Assembly (NCBI GenBank): GCA_030043595.1
Contig: JASHXJ010000034.1
Location: 1 to 58,143, forward strand
Length of the DNA stretch: 58,143 nt
Direction of reading: 5' to 3'
DNA from: Trebonia sp.
GTDB lineage: Bacteria > Actinomycetota > Actinomycetes > Streptosporangiales > Streptosporangiaceae
The notes beneath the pieces are model-generated. The model searched no databases and was not told the DNA's origin. It saw nothing but the letters and a program-made list of their open reading frames with translations. A program made the translations under genes and the position numbers. Shown in pieces: positions 7,406-16,694 of this stretch (positions are counted from its first letter, which is position 1; the number at the start of each line of letters is the position of its first letter).

Positions 7406-8134
7406 ATGCTCGGCAGGGATCACGCGCTGAGCGGAGCGCTCACATTCGCCGCTCTCGGCCCGACGCTGCACGTGACCGGATCGCACCTCGCAGCGGGCGT
7501 GATCCTTACCGCCGGGGCGGGCGTGCTGCCGGACATCGACCACCCGGACAGCACGGTGGCACGATCGTTCGGCTTCCTGACGCAGACGTTCGCCTGGATC
7601 GTGGCCCGGATCTCCGGCGGGCACCGGCACGGCACGCACAGCATCGTGGGCATCGCCGTGTTCAGCGCCGGCGCGCTGGCCGCAGGCCGCTACCAGCTGT
7701 CCGCTCCGCAGCTCGCAGGCCACGCCGCCTTCTCCTGGCACCTGGTCCCCGCCGCCCTGTATCTCGCGCTGCTCTACTCCGCGGCGCTGCGCGCGGTGCA
7801 CGTCGGCGGGCATCACGGCGATCTGCTCGGCATCGGCGGTGCGGTCGTCACCTGCTATACGCGCTGGGACCTGGTACAGATCCCGCTAGCTGGCTGGCAC
7901 GTCCCGCTGCTGGCGCTCGGGACCGCACTCGGCTGCGCGGCGCACATCGCCGGCGACGAACTGACCCATGGCGGCTGCCCGATCTTCTGGCCGGTCAGCG
8001 AGCACGAGTTCCACCTGCTGCCACGCGCGCTGCAGTTCACCACGGCCAAGCTCAGCGAGAGCTGGATCATCTTCCCGCTGCTCACGGGCTCGCTCGTGCT
8101 CGCGGTCTGGCACGCCACCGGTCATCCGCTATAA
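7406..8134 (+). CDS. YdjM-like membrane-bound metal-dependent hydrolase
   Basis: The ATG at 7406 follows GGAGGGGGCCTG, so the 242-residue start was preferred to the long open frame beginning at 6647. The protein begins MLGRDHALSGALTFAALGP and has the metal-ligand motifs LPDIDHPDS and GGHRHGTHSI, then several hydrophobic helices and AHIAGDELTHGG near the C-terminus. This His/Asp pattern is that of the YdjM/DUF457 family of predicted inner-membrane hydrolases. The natural substrate is unknown. Its 3' end faces the glycoside hydrolase gene with a 5 bp gap. Confidence 0.85.
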   Translation: MLGRDHALSGALTFAALGPTLHVTGSHLAAGVILTAGAGVLPDIDHPDSTVARSFGFLTQTFAWIVARISGGHRHGTHSIVGIAVFSAGALAAGRYQLSAPQLAGHAAFSWHLVPAALYLALLYSAALRAVHVGGHHGDLLGIGGAVVTCYTRWDLVQIPLAGWHVPLLALGTALGCAAHIAGDELTHGGCPIFWPVSEHEFHLLPRALQFTTAKLSESWIIFPLLTGSLVLAVWHATGHPL

Positions 8135-8139
8135 CGCTG

Positions 8140-9354
8140 TCAGCTCCAGGCCTGCGCAAGCGCGTGGTAGGCAGGCTTAGGGGTGTCGTCTGCGGACACC
8201 GCGCCGAAGTGTGCTTCCGCGCTCGTGGTGCTTGTACCGTCGTCGCGGATGTCGTACCAGTAAAAGCCCCCGGCCCAGCTCAAGGTCCGCCACAGCCCGG
8301 CCTCATCGGTGGCGAGGCTGGCCTGCTGGGCCGCCGAGACGCACGTGTACGTGGCGTTCGCTACACAGGTGGGCGCTCCGGTCTCTGTGATCCAGACGCG
8401 CTTGGCGGCGTCGCCATGGGCCTTCATCAGCGAGCGTACCGAGACCGGTGTGCTGGCCATCTGGCTCCAGGCCGAACAGCGGTTGTAGGCGAGCATCTGT
8501 GCGGCGGTCGCGCCGGACCAGTAGTGGTATGCATGCCAGCCGACCGCGTCGAAGTGGCCGTGGATGCCATCGGCGTACAGGGCCTGCAGGTAGCTGACCC
8601 CGTTCCAGGCGGAGGCGTCGTGACCGCTACTGTCGTGGCCAGTGCAGGTGACGTCATCGTAGGCCCCGGCCGGCGCGAGGCCGCCAGTCACGACGGTCAG
8701 CACCGGATCCAGGCGCTTGATACGCGAGTAAGCCGCCACGACCATCGCGGTGTACAGCTGGGGGTTGGGCGTCTGGTCACCCCAGAAAAAGCTGACGTTC
8801 TCCTCGTTCCACAGCTCTACACCCGCCAGCATGTAGCGGGGCAGGTCCGGATGTGCCCGCCAGAAGGCACCGCCCGGACGGTAGCGGGCCACGACCGCCG
8901 CTGCGAACACGCCATACGTCGCCGGGTTCCGCGGCGGCAGCCAGGCCCAATCGGGATTGGACGCGGAGCCGCCACTGGCCCACATGGGAGTGGTGTCAAT
9001 GATCAGCAGTGCATTCAGATGGTGCTCTGCCGCCTGAGCAACGATCTCATCGGGTCCTGACCAGTCGAACCGGCCCTGGGTGGGCTCGACAAACGCCCAG
9101 CTGACATCGGTGCGCAGGCTGGTAGCACCACCACTCTCGATGAGTGCGACGTAGCGGCTCGGGTCGGGCTGGTCAGTCACGTGCGAGGAGTAGCCGACTG
9201 GCCAGGCCGGGCTGGCGACGCTCGCGCTCACGGGCCTTTCGGCGACAGCCGTTGCGCGCTGCGGGCTGGCCGCTACCCCCGGCAGCCAGAAAACCATGCT
9301 CACCAACAGGCCGATACTCACCATGGCGGGCCAGAAGCGCCGAATGCTCAGCAT
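8140..9354 (-). CDS. Secreted glycoside hydrolase (PslG/GH39-like, clan A)
   Basis: The ATG at 9354 was chosen over a TTG three codons upstream. The 404-residue product has a signal peptide (MLSIRRFWPAMVSIGLLVSMVFWL, cleaved near GVAAS). A TIM-barrel follows, with RTDVSWAFVEP, IDTTPMWA, the acid/base ELWNEEN (Glu184) and the nucleophile WITETGAP (Glu324). The RTDVSW...VEP pattern resembles PslG-type GH39 enzymes that trim exopolysaccharide during export. It lies at the left edge of the glycosyltransferase island on the same strand as the adjacent GT2 gene, so it probably processes the island's glycan. Confidence 0.8.
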   Translation of the reverse strand: MLSIRRFWPAMVSIGLLVSMVFWLPGVAASPQRATAVAERPVSASVASPAWPVGYSSHVTDQPDPSRYVALIESGGATSLRTDVSWAFVEPTQGRFDWSGPDEIVAQAAEHHLNALLIIDTTPMWASGGSASNPDWAWLPPRNPATYGVFAAAVVARYRPGGAFWRAHPDLPRYMLAGVELWNEENVSFFWGDQTPNPQLYTAMVVAAYSRIKRLDPVLTVVTGGLAPAGAYDDVTCTGHDSSGHDASAWNGVSYLQALYADGIHGHFDAVGWHAYHYWSGATAAQMLAYNRCSAWSQMASTPVSVRSLMKAHGDAAKRVWITETGAPTCVANATYTCVSAAQQASLATDEAGLWRTLSWAGGFYWYDIRDDGTSTTSAEAHFGAVSADDTPKPAYHALAQAWS

Positions 9355-9447
9355 GTACCACAATCTAACGGCGTTACCGGCCGTGCATCTGGCGATGCCA
9401 TAAGAAGGCGCTCACATAGCCGGCAGCGGGCAGGGCAGGCCGCCTGG

Positions 9448-10608
9448 CTAGGTCACAGGCGGACTTCCTGGGGTTCGAGATGCACTTCGCTGTTTCGTCG
9501 CATACCTTCTCCCTGCTATATGTGCAATCAGGCCTCTTAGCAGGCCGGCCCAGACCATTGCCTCTTCAGCCGCTTGGAGATAAGGGAAAAGGATGTACAT
9601 GGGCCGATGCTCAGTAATCGCTCGCCATATCCACCACGGGTAACATAGCTGAGGTGCGAGGACCACCAGCGGCGGCAGCAGTTGCGGGGCCAGTGCAGCG
9701 CCGGATACCAGCGTCAGCAGGAGAAGAGCCGGGAACGGGGAAAACGGCGGCACCATACCATTCTTGACATGGAAGGCGTAGTTAAAGGGGCCGCGCCTGT
9801 ACGGTCGCAGCAGGTAAGCCTTCATGGAGACAGCGCTGTCATTTGGGTCCAAGTCCGGCATGATGCGCGCCGACCGCGTGGCGTAGAAGTTATGGTCAGG
9901 GAACTGCTGGCGCAAGCGGAAACATATATCGCGGTCTTCGATACCACCGATTGCTGGTGCGGCCAGGCTAGCATCCCAGCCACCGATTTTCTGCAGCATT
10001 GGTATAGGGAATGAAGCATTTTGACCGTAAAGTTCCACGACTCGCCGGTAATCCCAGTCCCCTCTCTGGTTATAGCGTTCAAGCCTAAAATTTTCGACAA
10101 TATACGCGAGAAAGCGTTTCACGACCGCAGGCAGAAAGGCTGGCCCGACGCTGCTAACGCTTGGTGCAGTGCCCATGTGGGTGGCCTCGATATACTTGGC
10201 CGCGAGCCCCCTCGCCCTATTGGATGCATCCCGCACAGCTATACCGCCAACCCCGATGGGCTTAACTACCTTTGCATAGCCGCGCGCCAATTCCTTCAAA
10301 AAGTCAGGCGCAGCCTGACAGTCGTCGTTAAAGGATACGAAAATCTCACCCCGGGCCACCGCCAGTCCAGCGTTCTGGGCTATCGCCTGGCCCATGTTGC
10401 CAGGCAGCTCTACCAGATGAACACCGTCGCGCTTCGCGACGACTTCGGATGTATTGTCAGTCGAGCCATCGTTAACGACAATGATTTCAAACCTGTCTCT
10501 TGGATAATCTTGAGCCAGCAAGGAGTCGACGGCCCGCCCGATGGTTGCGCCACCGTTATACACCGGCAAGACCACACTCATGAACGGCTCGGTGTCTGTA
10601 ATCGTCAC
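9448..10608 (-). CDS. Family 2 glycosyltransferase, membrane-anchored
   Basis: The 386-residue protein has the GT-A fold: SVVLPVYNGGATIGRAV, the nucleotide-binding VNDGSTDNT, the metal-binding FNDDCQAAPDF, and GGIEDRDICFRLRQ as the acceptor/catalytic ED motif. About 100 C-terminal residues contain two hydrophobic stretches (PALLLLTLVSGAALAPQLLPPLVVLAPQL and a Tyr/Trp-rich one) that should seat it in the membrane. It would add one sugar to a lipid-linked acceptor. It is on the strand of the neighbouring glycosidase and methyltransferase, and the local DNA is less GC-rich than the flanks. Confidence 0.88.
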   Translation of the reverse strand: MTITDTEPFMSVVLPVYNGGATIGRAVDSLLAQDYPRDRFEIIVVNDGSTDNTSEVVAKRDGVHLVELPGNMGQAIAQNAGLAVARGEIFVSFNDDCQAAPDFLKELARGYAKVVKPIGVGGIAVRDASNRARGLAAKYIEATHMGTAPSVSSVGPAFLPAVVKRFLAYIVENFRLERYNQRGDWDYRRVVELYGQNASFPIPMLQKIGGWDASLAAPAIGGIEDRDICFRLRQQFPDHNFYATRSARIMPDLDPNDSAVSMKAYLLRPYRRGPFNYAFHVKNGMVPPFSPFPALLLLTLVSGAALAPQLLPPLVVLAPQLCYPWWIWRAITEHRPMYILFPYLQAAEEAMVWAGLLRGLIAHIAGRRYATKQRSASRTPGSPPVT

Positions 10609-10715
10609 CGCAGCTCCTTTGGCAGGGTACCCATGGCCATATCCTCCGCTCGATCACGTCCCAGGTCCCGTGGCCTGGCAATAGCCGAACCACTACCTAG
10701 CCTGTAGAGACCCGT

Positions 10716-11525
10716 TCACGCGAGACGACGCACGAGGAACAGGAAAGCCTGATCTGCAGCAACGATCTGGGATCTGTACTGGTCAGGCGGGAGAGACGCT
10801 GCTATTACCTGCCAGATCGCAAGCGAGCGAGGGGAGATGTCTTCGATGACAAGGCACCCGTCGAGCTTCAGTCTGCCTAGACCGAATATCAGAGTAGCTA
10901 GGTTTGCATTGGGCGAGTGGAGACCGTCGTCGATGATAAGATCAAGTTCGTCAGGGACGGCAGCCCCCAGTACAGAGAATGAACTGATGTCAGTCTGGTC
11001 GACAAAGAATGTTGCGATTCTCTCCTCGTTGAACAGGATGCTGCGATCGATGTCAGCACCGTATACATGAGCACTGGGCAGGAAGTCCCTGAATGCGCGG
11101 AGGGAAGCTCCCGGCTTGCCCCTCTTACCCATGTTCGAAACAAATTCTACATTGTTTGTTCCGAGTCCGATTTCCAGCACAGCAGAGGCATCTTGCGTCA
11201 CAAGAATCGAACCGTAGAGCAGGTGATAGTTATGACCACGGCCCTTGTTGCTGCCGGCCTTGTCGCTGCCATGCGAATCGAACAGCTCTTTCAGTTTGAG
11301 CGCCGCGGCTTGCTTTTCTTCGGTATCAGCGAACATCGCTATCGGAGTTGCTTCTTCGATCTTGCTCCCGGTAGCCGATAGCAGCTCAAGCATGAACGGG
11401 AATGTCTGCCCCGCAGCCTGCACCGTAAGCGCTGCGCGAGCACGGCTTGAGCCGGCTGACATCGGCGCGAACACTGGAAAGCTCTCAGTAATCAGAAAAT
11501 TGCCGGAAAGGTGCTTCAACGGCAT
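10716..11525 (-). CDS. Class I SAM-dependent methyltransferase-like protein
   Basis: The C-terminal ~200 residues contain LKELFDSHGSDKAGSN, YHLLYGSILV, the SAM-binding VLEIGLGTNN, GADIDRSILF and DLIIDDGLHSPNANLATLIF. This set is seen in methyltransferases of sugar and polyketide clusters related to cephalosporin-hydroxylase-like proteins. The start is uncertain: ATG at 11525 (269 residues) and GTG at 11603 both lack a Shine-Dalgarno, and homology begins about 70 residues in. It probably methylates a sugar of the island's glycan or its precursor. Confidence 0.75.
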   Translation of the reverse strand: MPLKHLSGNFLITESFPVFAPMSAGSSRARAALTVQAAGQTFPFMLELLSATGSKIEEATPIAMFADTEEKQAAALKLKELFDSHGSDKAGSNKGRGHNYHLLYGSILVTQDASAVLEIGLGTNNVEFVSNMGKRGKPGASLRAFRDFLPSAHVYGADIDRSILFNEERIATFFVDQTDISSFSVLGAAVPDELDLIIDDGLHSPNANLATLIFGLGRLKLDGCLVIEDISPRSLAIWQVIAASLPPDQYRSQIVAADQAFLFLVRRLA

Positions 11526-11603
11526 GACCAGGGGTCTGGGAATTCTCACAGTCCGCTCACCGAGTGGCAGGCAATGTGACTCACTGCTTCTCCTTGACTG
11601 CAC

Positions 11604-12055
11604 GCTCTGGTGGTTGCACAGAGTCGTGTGGGGCTTACTTACTTTGCTTTATTCTACCCGAGGCTACATGGTTTCCGGATCCCGAAGTTGAGGTCTGCCC
11701 ACGGCTAGATTTTGTAGCTGAAGCGGGGATGGCTTCGCGGATGCCAGGGAACACGCTTTCGTGGCCGGCCCCTTGTCGGGCGCGTCGTGCTGGCCGGATC
11801 GCAGGGATCAGGCGCCCCGCGGCACCATGGCGCCGTGGTCCGGATCGCGGCCTCAATGTTCCTGCCCGCGGGGGATACCTAGCGGCAGGAGGCCGGGCCA
11901 GCTGCATCTCTTGGGGGCCCCGCCTGACGGGCCACCGGTGGACGGGCTCTTTGCCCCCGCGGGCCGGTCACCATCGATGTGACGCACATCACCATCTCCC
12001 GTCACCGCATATCACCGCCTTATCGGAAATGCCGCGCTAGGCTATTTGGAGTTTA
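11604..12055. other. Gene-free divergent intergenic region
   Basis: No convincing coding sequence lies here: the short open frames have no family resemblance and biased Arg/Pro composition. It separates the leftward methyltransferase group from the rightward GT4 gene and must hold at least one promoter. G+C falls sharply toward the right end. Confidence 0.5.
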
Positions 12056-12077
12056 TTATCGCGCTATACGGCGATAA
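12056..12077 (+). promoter_or_regulatory. 7-bp inverted repeat upstream of the GT4 gene
   Basis: TTATCGC at 12056-12062 and GCGATAA at 12071-12077 are perfect inverted arms separated by 8 bp. The element ends 40 bp before the GT4 start codon, in the most AT-rich part of the leader, which is where an operator or promoter-proximal hairpin would be expected. Confidence 0.45.
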
Positions 12078-12117
12078 ACATCCCAAACCTCGATGAGTGG
12101 GTGGAGGAGTTACTGCT

Positions 12118-13362
12118 ATGACACAGCTGTACTCCTCCGATTCGCGACAAGAAGAAGCGCGCCGCCCGCGCAGGCTGCTGATCCTCAGCTCAGGCTCGTA
12201 TAACAGTACGCTTAGCATTCGATTGCGCGATCTGGCCCGGCATCTAGCGGACACGTGGGACGTTACCATTATCGCACCTTCGGCCGACAAATATAATGAT
12301 TTCAAGCCGGACCATTCGCTCAACCCGCCTTTCGCCCGTCTCGTGCAGCCGTGGCAGCTGAGAACACGCTCACCGATGGTGAACCTGATCCCTTATCTGT
12401 TCTCATCCCTCGCGCAGATCATCCGTATTCGGGCCGACATAGTGATTATAACCAAGCCTACGCCGATCACTTTGCCAGGTTTGCTGCCGAAGCTGCTGTC
12501 CCGCACTCCCGTCGTGCTGGACCTAGACGATCTGGGCAGTGAGGTGATGAAGGTCGAAGGTCAGTCGCGCCTGGCCTGCCGGCTCGTTGCCTGGTGCGAA
12601 CGGCTATGCATGCGATACTCCGACGCTCTGGTGGCGGCCTCGACCTTGCTGCGTGATCACGTAAGCAAGCTGCACCCGGGAAGACCGGTGCTGTTGCTGC
12701 CAAACGGAGTTGAACCAGGTCAATACCAGGTAGTGGCCGAACGGCGACCCCGCCGCGCAGTGTATTTCTTCGGGGCGATTAACCGGCTGGATCTGGTGGC
12801 GGACCTGCTGCGGGCCATGCCAGAAGTGCTGCGCCAGGTACCGGACGCGCGCTTGACCGTTGTCGGCGGCGGCAGCGCGCTGGACCATGCTAAGCAGCTA
12901 AGCCGGCAGCTGGGTATCGAGGCTGCTGTCGCCTTTCCTGGCTGGCAGGCAAACATGCTGGCGGTGCAGAACTACACCCAATTTGCGGACATCGGAGTCT
13001 GCTATCAGCCCGACACGCTGACAAATCGCATGGCCAGCAATATGAAGGTTTTTCAGTATATGGCCATGGGTACCGTGCCGTTGGTCAGCGATATAGGCGA
13101 TCTACGGAGTTACGTGGAAGCCGGCCAGGCCGGCCAGGTGCTGGCCCCAGGCGATGCGGGTGCGCTCGCGCGCGCACTCATCGAGCTGCTGCTGGACGAA
13201 GAACGACGCGTGCGCCTAGCCACTGAGGCCCGTCGGCTAGCCTGCAGCGATCATTCCTGGAAGTCCCGTGCTGACATGCTGACCAGGTTCTTGAAGGAAC
13301 TGACAAATGAGATGCAACCTTCTGCTGGTGCGGGCACGGATCTGTTCGTGCGCCCCGCGTAG
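12118..13362 (+). CDS. Family 4 glycosyltransferase
   Basis: The ATG at 12118 is preceded by GGAGGAG about 8 nt upstream, so it was preferred over the in-frame GTG at 12097. The 414-residue protein has the two Rossmann halves of GT-B enzymes: LILSSGSYNSTLSIRLRDLARHL at the N-terminus, VVLDLDDLGSEVMKVE, DALVAASTLLRDHV, LLLPNGVEP, and the C-terminal donor-binding region LTVVGGG...VAFPGWQ and NRMASNMKVFQYMAMG. The usual EX7E is degraded in the last motif. It is the only island glycosyltransferase on the plus strand. Confidence 0.85.
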   Translation: MTQLYSSDSRQEEARRPRRLLILSSGSYNSTLSIRLRDLARHLADTWDVTIIAPSADKYNDFKPDHSLNPPFARLVQPWQLRTRSPMVNLIPYLFSSLAQIIRIRADIVIITKPTPITLPGLLPKLLSRTPVVLDLDDLGSEVMKVEGQSRLACRLVAWCERLCMRYSDALVAASTLLRDHVSKLHPGRPVLLLPNGVEPGQYQVVAERRPRRAVYFFGAINRLDLVADLLRAMPEVLRQVPDARLTVVGGGSALDHAKQLSRQLGIEAAVAFPGWQANMLAVQNYTQFADIGVCYQPDTLTNRMASNMKVFQYMAMGTVPLVSDIGDLRSYVEAGQAGQVLAPGDAGALARALIELLLDEERRVRLATEARRLACSDHSWKSRADMLTRFLKELTNEMQPSAGAGTDLFVRPA

Positions 13363-13490
13363 GATCAGCCCGTGACGCCCGAGGTGATCCCTGATCGGGC
13401 CATCGACGCGCGTTCGGTAGCGCGGCGAAGTTGCGGAGATGTTCTCTGTGCCGCTTCGCATCCACCCCACCCGCGTCCTCGCCCGGCCGC

Positions 13491-13613
13491 CTAGATGACC
13501 TTCACCCCGAGCCAGGCGAACCGGACCGGACTGGCCAGCAGCTCCCAGACCCGCTCCGGCGATGCGTCAATGAAATCGGCCAGACACGTCTCGAAGCTGT
13601 CACCGTCCGCCAT
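13491..13613 (-). pseudogene. Short SRPBCC/START-domain fragment
   Basis: A 40-codon frame begins with ATG at 13613 after a strong site (GGAGG, 4 nt gap) and encodes FIDASPERVWELLASPVRF followed by AWLGVKVI and a stop. The segment resembles the first helix of SRPBCC proteins (typical lengths 140-160 residues). A good start with a truncated domain suggests a recently decayed gene, though a genuine 40-residue protein cannot be excluded. It lies 93 bp downstream of the DUF2206 gene on the same strand. Confidence 0.45.
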
Positions 13614-13706
13614 GGCCCCTCCATCCCGCGTCCTCGTGAATCGCGTAGGCGGATATCACTCACCTTCCGGCCCGGGATTAGCATGCGGATTCGCGCGCGA
13701 CAAGCA

Positions 13707-16076
13707 CTACTTGTAAATCACTGTCTTGCCATTGGTATAGACAAGATTCTTATAGTCGTTCAAAAGCCACAGTGGGTACTTGTACTCAAGCAGATCCCCA
13801 TTCGTTGGAATGAAGCTATACGCCAGACCTGTGCCTATCGTAGGGTAGCCCATCATCACCCAGCCACTCTGGCTTACTATAGTGGGATAGGCGTCAGATA
13901 TTGTTTCCTTACCTGTCAAGCCAGGCGGGTAAGCAAACAAGAACTTGGACTGGGAAAAGGGCGACTGTACCGAATAAGCAAGTACATTCGGCTGTTCGCC
14001 GAGCCAGGTCACTGCCGCTTCATCTTCAGGATTCATGTAGTAGAGGTTATAGTAGGTTCCACTATTGTTAAGATTGAGTTCTGCCAGGTTGCCGCCAAGG
14101 ATCTGAGGTACTAGACCGCTGGTGTTAACGAAAAGCCCGAGCCACACCAAAACGGCGACAGCCGATGCGCGGCGTCGGAACAGCGGACGCAACAGCGTTT
14201 CGGAACCCAGTACTACGATTGGTGCGAAAAATATCAGTCCTTCTTGGAAAGCCCTGAGCGGACCGTATTCCGCCGACAGGGACGGGAGGACTGTAATGAG
14301 CCCTATCATGACAACGCTACCAATAGACAGCCAATACAACTGCTGTCCGATCGGGCGCCGCCCTCTCCGGCTTACCAGAAGCAGTCGCAGCAGTCCGACA
14401 GCGAGGAACATCTCCTCGCAGTAAGCGACGAGGTCCCGAGCGAGAGAGTTAAGAGATACAACGGGAATTCCAGCCGAACTCAGGGCCTTTCCGACTGTGG
14501 TGAGCGGGCGGAGCTGCTGCGACACAATTGGAGTCGCAGCCTTCGCTACAGCTGACACCGGAAGGAAAGTCCCGGCTGGGCTCTCGACCATGGCCTTGAG
14601 CGTCTCCTGCCGGTACTCCGACAGCGCCACGCTCGGTGCAACTACATTACTTTCAAAGAAGTTCAGCGAAAAGCCGCCCGCCCCGAAGGATTCACCATCG
14701 TTCAAGGCCTGGCCCGAGGTGCCGGTTGCCAGGCCGCCCCACAGGATAATGACGCCCGCAAAAACGACAAGCAGGCCGGCCGTGATGGAGATTCCAGCCC
14801 CGGGAGCCCAGCGTATCCGCCTGCTACGTATATCCAGCCATGATGGAAAGGGTCTGGTCAAGAGACCCGCGCAGTAGCGACATAGCCAGGCTATGACCAG
14901 GACTCCAACGAAAACATACATCGATGAGTAATGCGATATCTCAACTCCAACACCTGCAATAACAAGAGCCAGCTGACGCCGGCGAAGGCTCCAGACAGGA
15001 TTTGTCGCGGCTAGGACCCCTGCAGCGACGAAAAGGAGGCCGATTTCCTGCCTATTCAGAAATGGCATATCGGTGAAAAAGGTTGGGAACCCGACAAAAT
15101 AAGCAACAGACAGCATAGACATTCTGCGGCCGAAGTAACGCCGCGATATGCCATAGGCAAGAACGGGGCCGATGGCAAAGATCATCTGGAAGAACACCTT
15201 ATACACATACGGGCTGTCGACATTTATCAGCTGGCCCAGCTCAGTCGGCAGTATCGTGATGCTGAGGCAGGCGTTGTAGGCGTTATGGTAATACGCCATC
15301 GACCAGTGGCCATGGCCCTCCGTCAGCTGGAACACCCTGTATTCGTCCTGGATGTCATGCCCGGTGATGTACCAGCCGCGCAGTGAGGTGCTGAGTAGCA
15401 AGCTAAGCGAGATGAGGTAGATGACGATGGATATGACGGATTCGCGAACAGACCCCATCCAGCGCAGGGCGAAAAGGATGACGAGAGCAACCATCCCCAG
15501 TGCGAGCAAGGTCGGCTGCCCGCCCGCGCCATTATTGAGACGGTTCGCACCAAATACCACCAGCGCTACGCAGAGCGAAGCCATTACCAGAAGCCGAAGC
15601 TCCTCTTTACCGATCGCCGCGAAGCTGCCACGCCATTGACTGCGCTCTGGGTACCGGCTACGAAAAGCAAACAAGGATAGATTGATCAGATCGGCGATGA
15701 TAAGTACAGGATCGGCGTCCAAGGGACGCTGCAGTCCAATTAGTGGCAAAATCTCATTGTCAGTCAAGCCGACCAGCATAAGAATGAGCAAGGTGGCGCA
15801 TATGCTGTATCCCAAGCGTTCCTCTATGCTGCAGCGGCGCCATGCCGACGTCGTAATCAGGAGATACGAGGGGAGGAGTATCAAGAACCAAAAGCCCGCC
15901 GCAGGCCGCAAAACCGGCAAGCTGATGTTCGCCAGCACCATGAAATTTAGGGCGGCGGCCGCGACGAGCGTTATGACAACAGGAAAGGCGCTAGCGGGTT
16001 CATCGGGACCATCGAACTCGTTGTCACTCCGCGGCGGCATCCTGAGTGTGCTCAAATCTCCATTATCACTTCTCAT
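13707..16076 (-). CDS. DUF2206 multi-pass membrane protein (GT-C-like)
   Basis: The 789-residue protein has at least 14 hydrophobic segments and a large extracellular C-terminal portion. The stretch ITGHDIQDEYRVFQL, then HWSMAYYHNAYNACLSITILP and SPYVYKVFFQMIFAIGPV matches the DUF2206 family of archaeal and bacterial membrane proteins found in glycan loci. The HD...EY acidic loop resembles those of GT-C glycosyltransferases that use lipid-phosphate sugars. It could act as the polymerase or a lipid-sugar transferase, which otherwise is not recognisable in the island. ATG at 16076 is preferred over TTG at 16088. Confidence 0.75.
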   Translation of the reverse strand: MRSDNGDLSTLRMPPRSDNEFDGPDEPASAFPVVITLVAAAALNFMVLANISLPVLRPAAGFWFLILLPSYLLITTSAWRRCSIEERLGYSICATLLILMLVGLTDNEILPLIGLQRPLDADPVLIIADLINLSLFAFRSRYPERSQWRGSFAAIGKEELRLLVMASLCVALVVFGANRLNNGAGGQPTLLALGMVALVILFALRWMGSVRESVISIVIYLISLSLLLSTSLRGWYITGHDIQDEYRVFQLTEGHGHWSMAYYHNAYNACLSITILPTELGQLINVDSPYVYKVFFQMIFAIGPVLAYGISRRYFGRRMSMLSVAYFVGFPTFFTDMPFLNRQEIGLLFVAAGVLAATNPVWSLRRRQLALVIAGVGVEISHYSSMYVFVGVLVIAWLCRYCAGLLTRPFPSWLDIRSRRIRWAPGAGISITAGLLVVFAGVIILWGGLATGTSGQALNDGESFGAGGFSLNFFESNVVAPSVALSEYRQETLKAMVESPAGTFLPVSAVAKAATPIVSQQLRPLTTVGKALSSAGIPVVSLNSLARDLVAYCEEMFLAVGLLRLLLVSRRGRRPIGQQLYWLSIGSVVMIGLITVLPSLSAEYGPLRAFQEGLIFFAPIVVLGSETLLRPLFRRRASAVAVLVWLGLFVNTSGLVPQILGGNLAELNLNNSGTYYNLYYMNPEDEAAVTWLGEQPNVLAYSVQSPFSQSKFLFAYPPGLTGKETISDAYPTIVSQSGWVMMGYPTIGTGLAYSFIPTNGDLLEYKYPLWLLNDYKNLVYTNGKTVIYK

Positions 16077-16118
16077 CCGCAACCCCAATTCCTGCGCCGA
16101 CAGCCCGGGCTCATCGCA

Positions 16119-16637
16119 TCAGTCTCCGTCTTTGCTCTTGTGCTGCTTTTGTGCTGGCTGGCTGAGACTAAACATGAAATCGATCTTCTCTCCCTGTCGA
16201 GGAAGCGACACCTGGACACGACAAGCGGCCCGCGCGCACTTAGGCACTACTACTACATTGACCAGCCACATAGAGCCGGGAGGCACTGTCTGAGTAGCTG
16301 AGGTTAGCGATTCCAGCTTGGCACTGCTGCCTGACGCCACTACATATCGATAAGAGACTGCGCTACCTTCCTCATTGGTGATCGTGAAAGCTACCTCGAG
16401 GCCTTCACCGCGGGTCCAGGTAACGGGCAGAGATGCAGGACGGTAGAACGCCAGCTCGGTGTAGGGGGTGCTCTGGCGAAACAAGGCCAGCTTCCACTCA
16501 TGGCGAATATATGGCGACATCATAGTCGCCACGATGACAATCGCCGATATGAGGCCGATCCCGCACAGCCACAACCCCCATCTTGGCTGCTCGCGCTCAG
16601 GAGGCTGTGCCACTTCGTTCCGTGCCATGCTAGTCAT
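16119..16637 (-). CDS. Membrane-anchored extracellular beta-sandwich protein, unknown
   Basis: The 172-residue protein starts at ATG 16637, with GAGG 7 nt upstream. One transmembrane helix (WGLWLCGIGLISAIVIVATMM) near residue 20 is followed by an extracellular domain of alternating strands with VAFTITNEEGSAVSYRYVVAS and two close Cys residues (CARAAC). It resembles small DUF1616-like modules, but I cannot name it firmly. It sits between the DUF2206 gene and the flippase gene on the same strand, so it may assist export or assembly of the glycan. Confidence 0.65.
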   Translation of the reverse strand: MTSMARNEVAQPPEREQPRWGLWLCGIGLISAIVIVATMMSPYIRHEWKLALFRQSTPYTELAFYRPASLPVTWTRGEGLEVAFTITNEEGSAVSYRYVVASGSSAKLESLTSATQTVPPGSMWLVNVVVVPKCARAACRVQVSLPRQGEKIDFMFSLSQPAQKQHKSKDGD

Positions 16638-16694
16638 GCTTGAACCTCGTCAGGCTGCGTACTGCCCGTGCCGTGAATATGGCAGTGAACCGAA

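Noticed and set aside
13363..13490. Inverted GATCAG/CTGATC repeat after the GT4 gene as a terminator
   Set aside because: The arms are short, widely spaced and followed by no T-run, so it cannot be supported.
13431..14114. 227-codon plus-strand frame over the end of the DUF2206 gene
   Set aside because: It overlaps a well-supported multi-pass membrane protein and has no recognisable domain.
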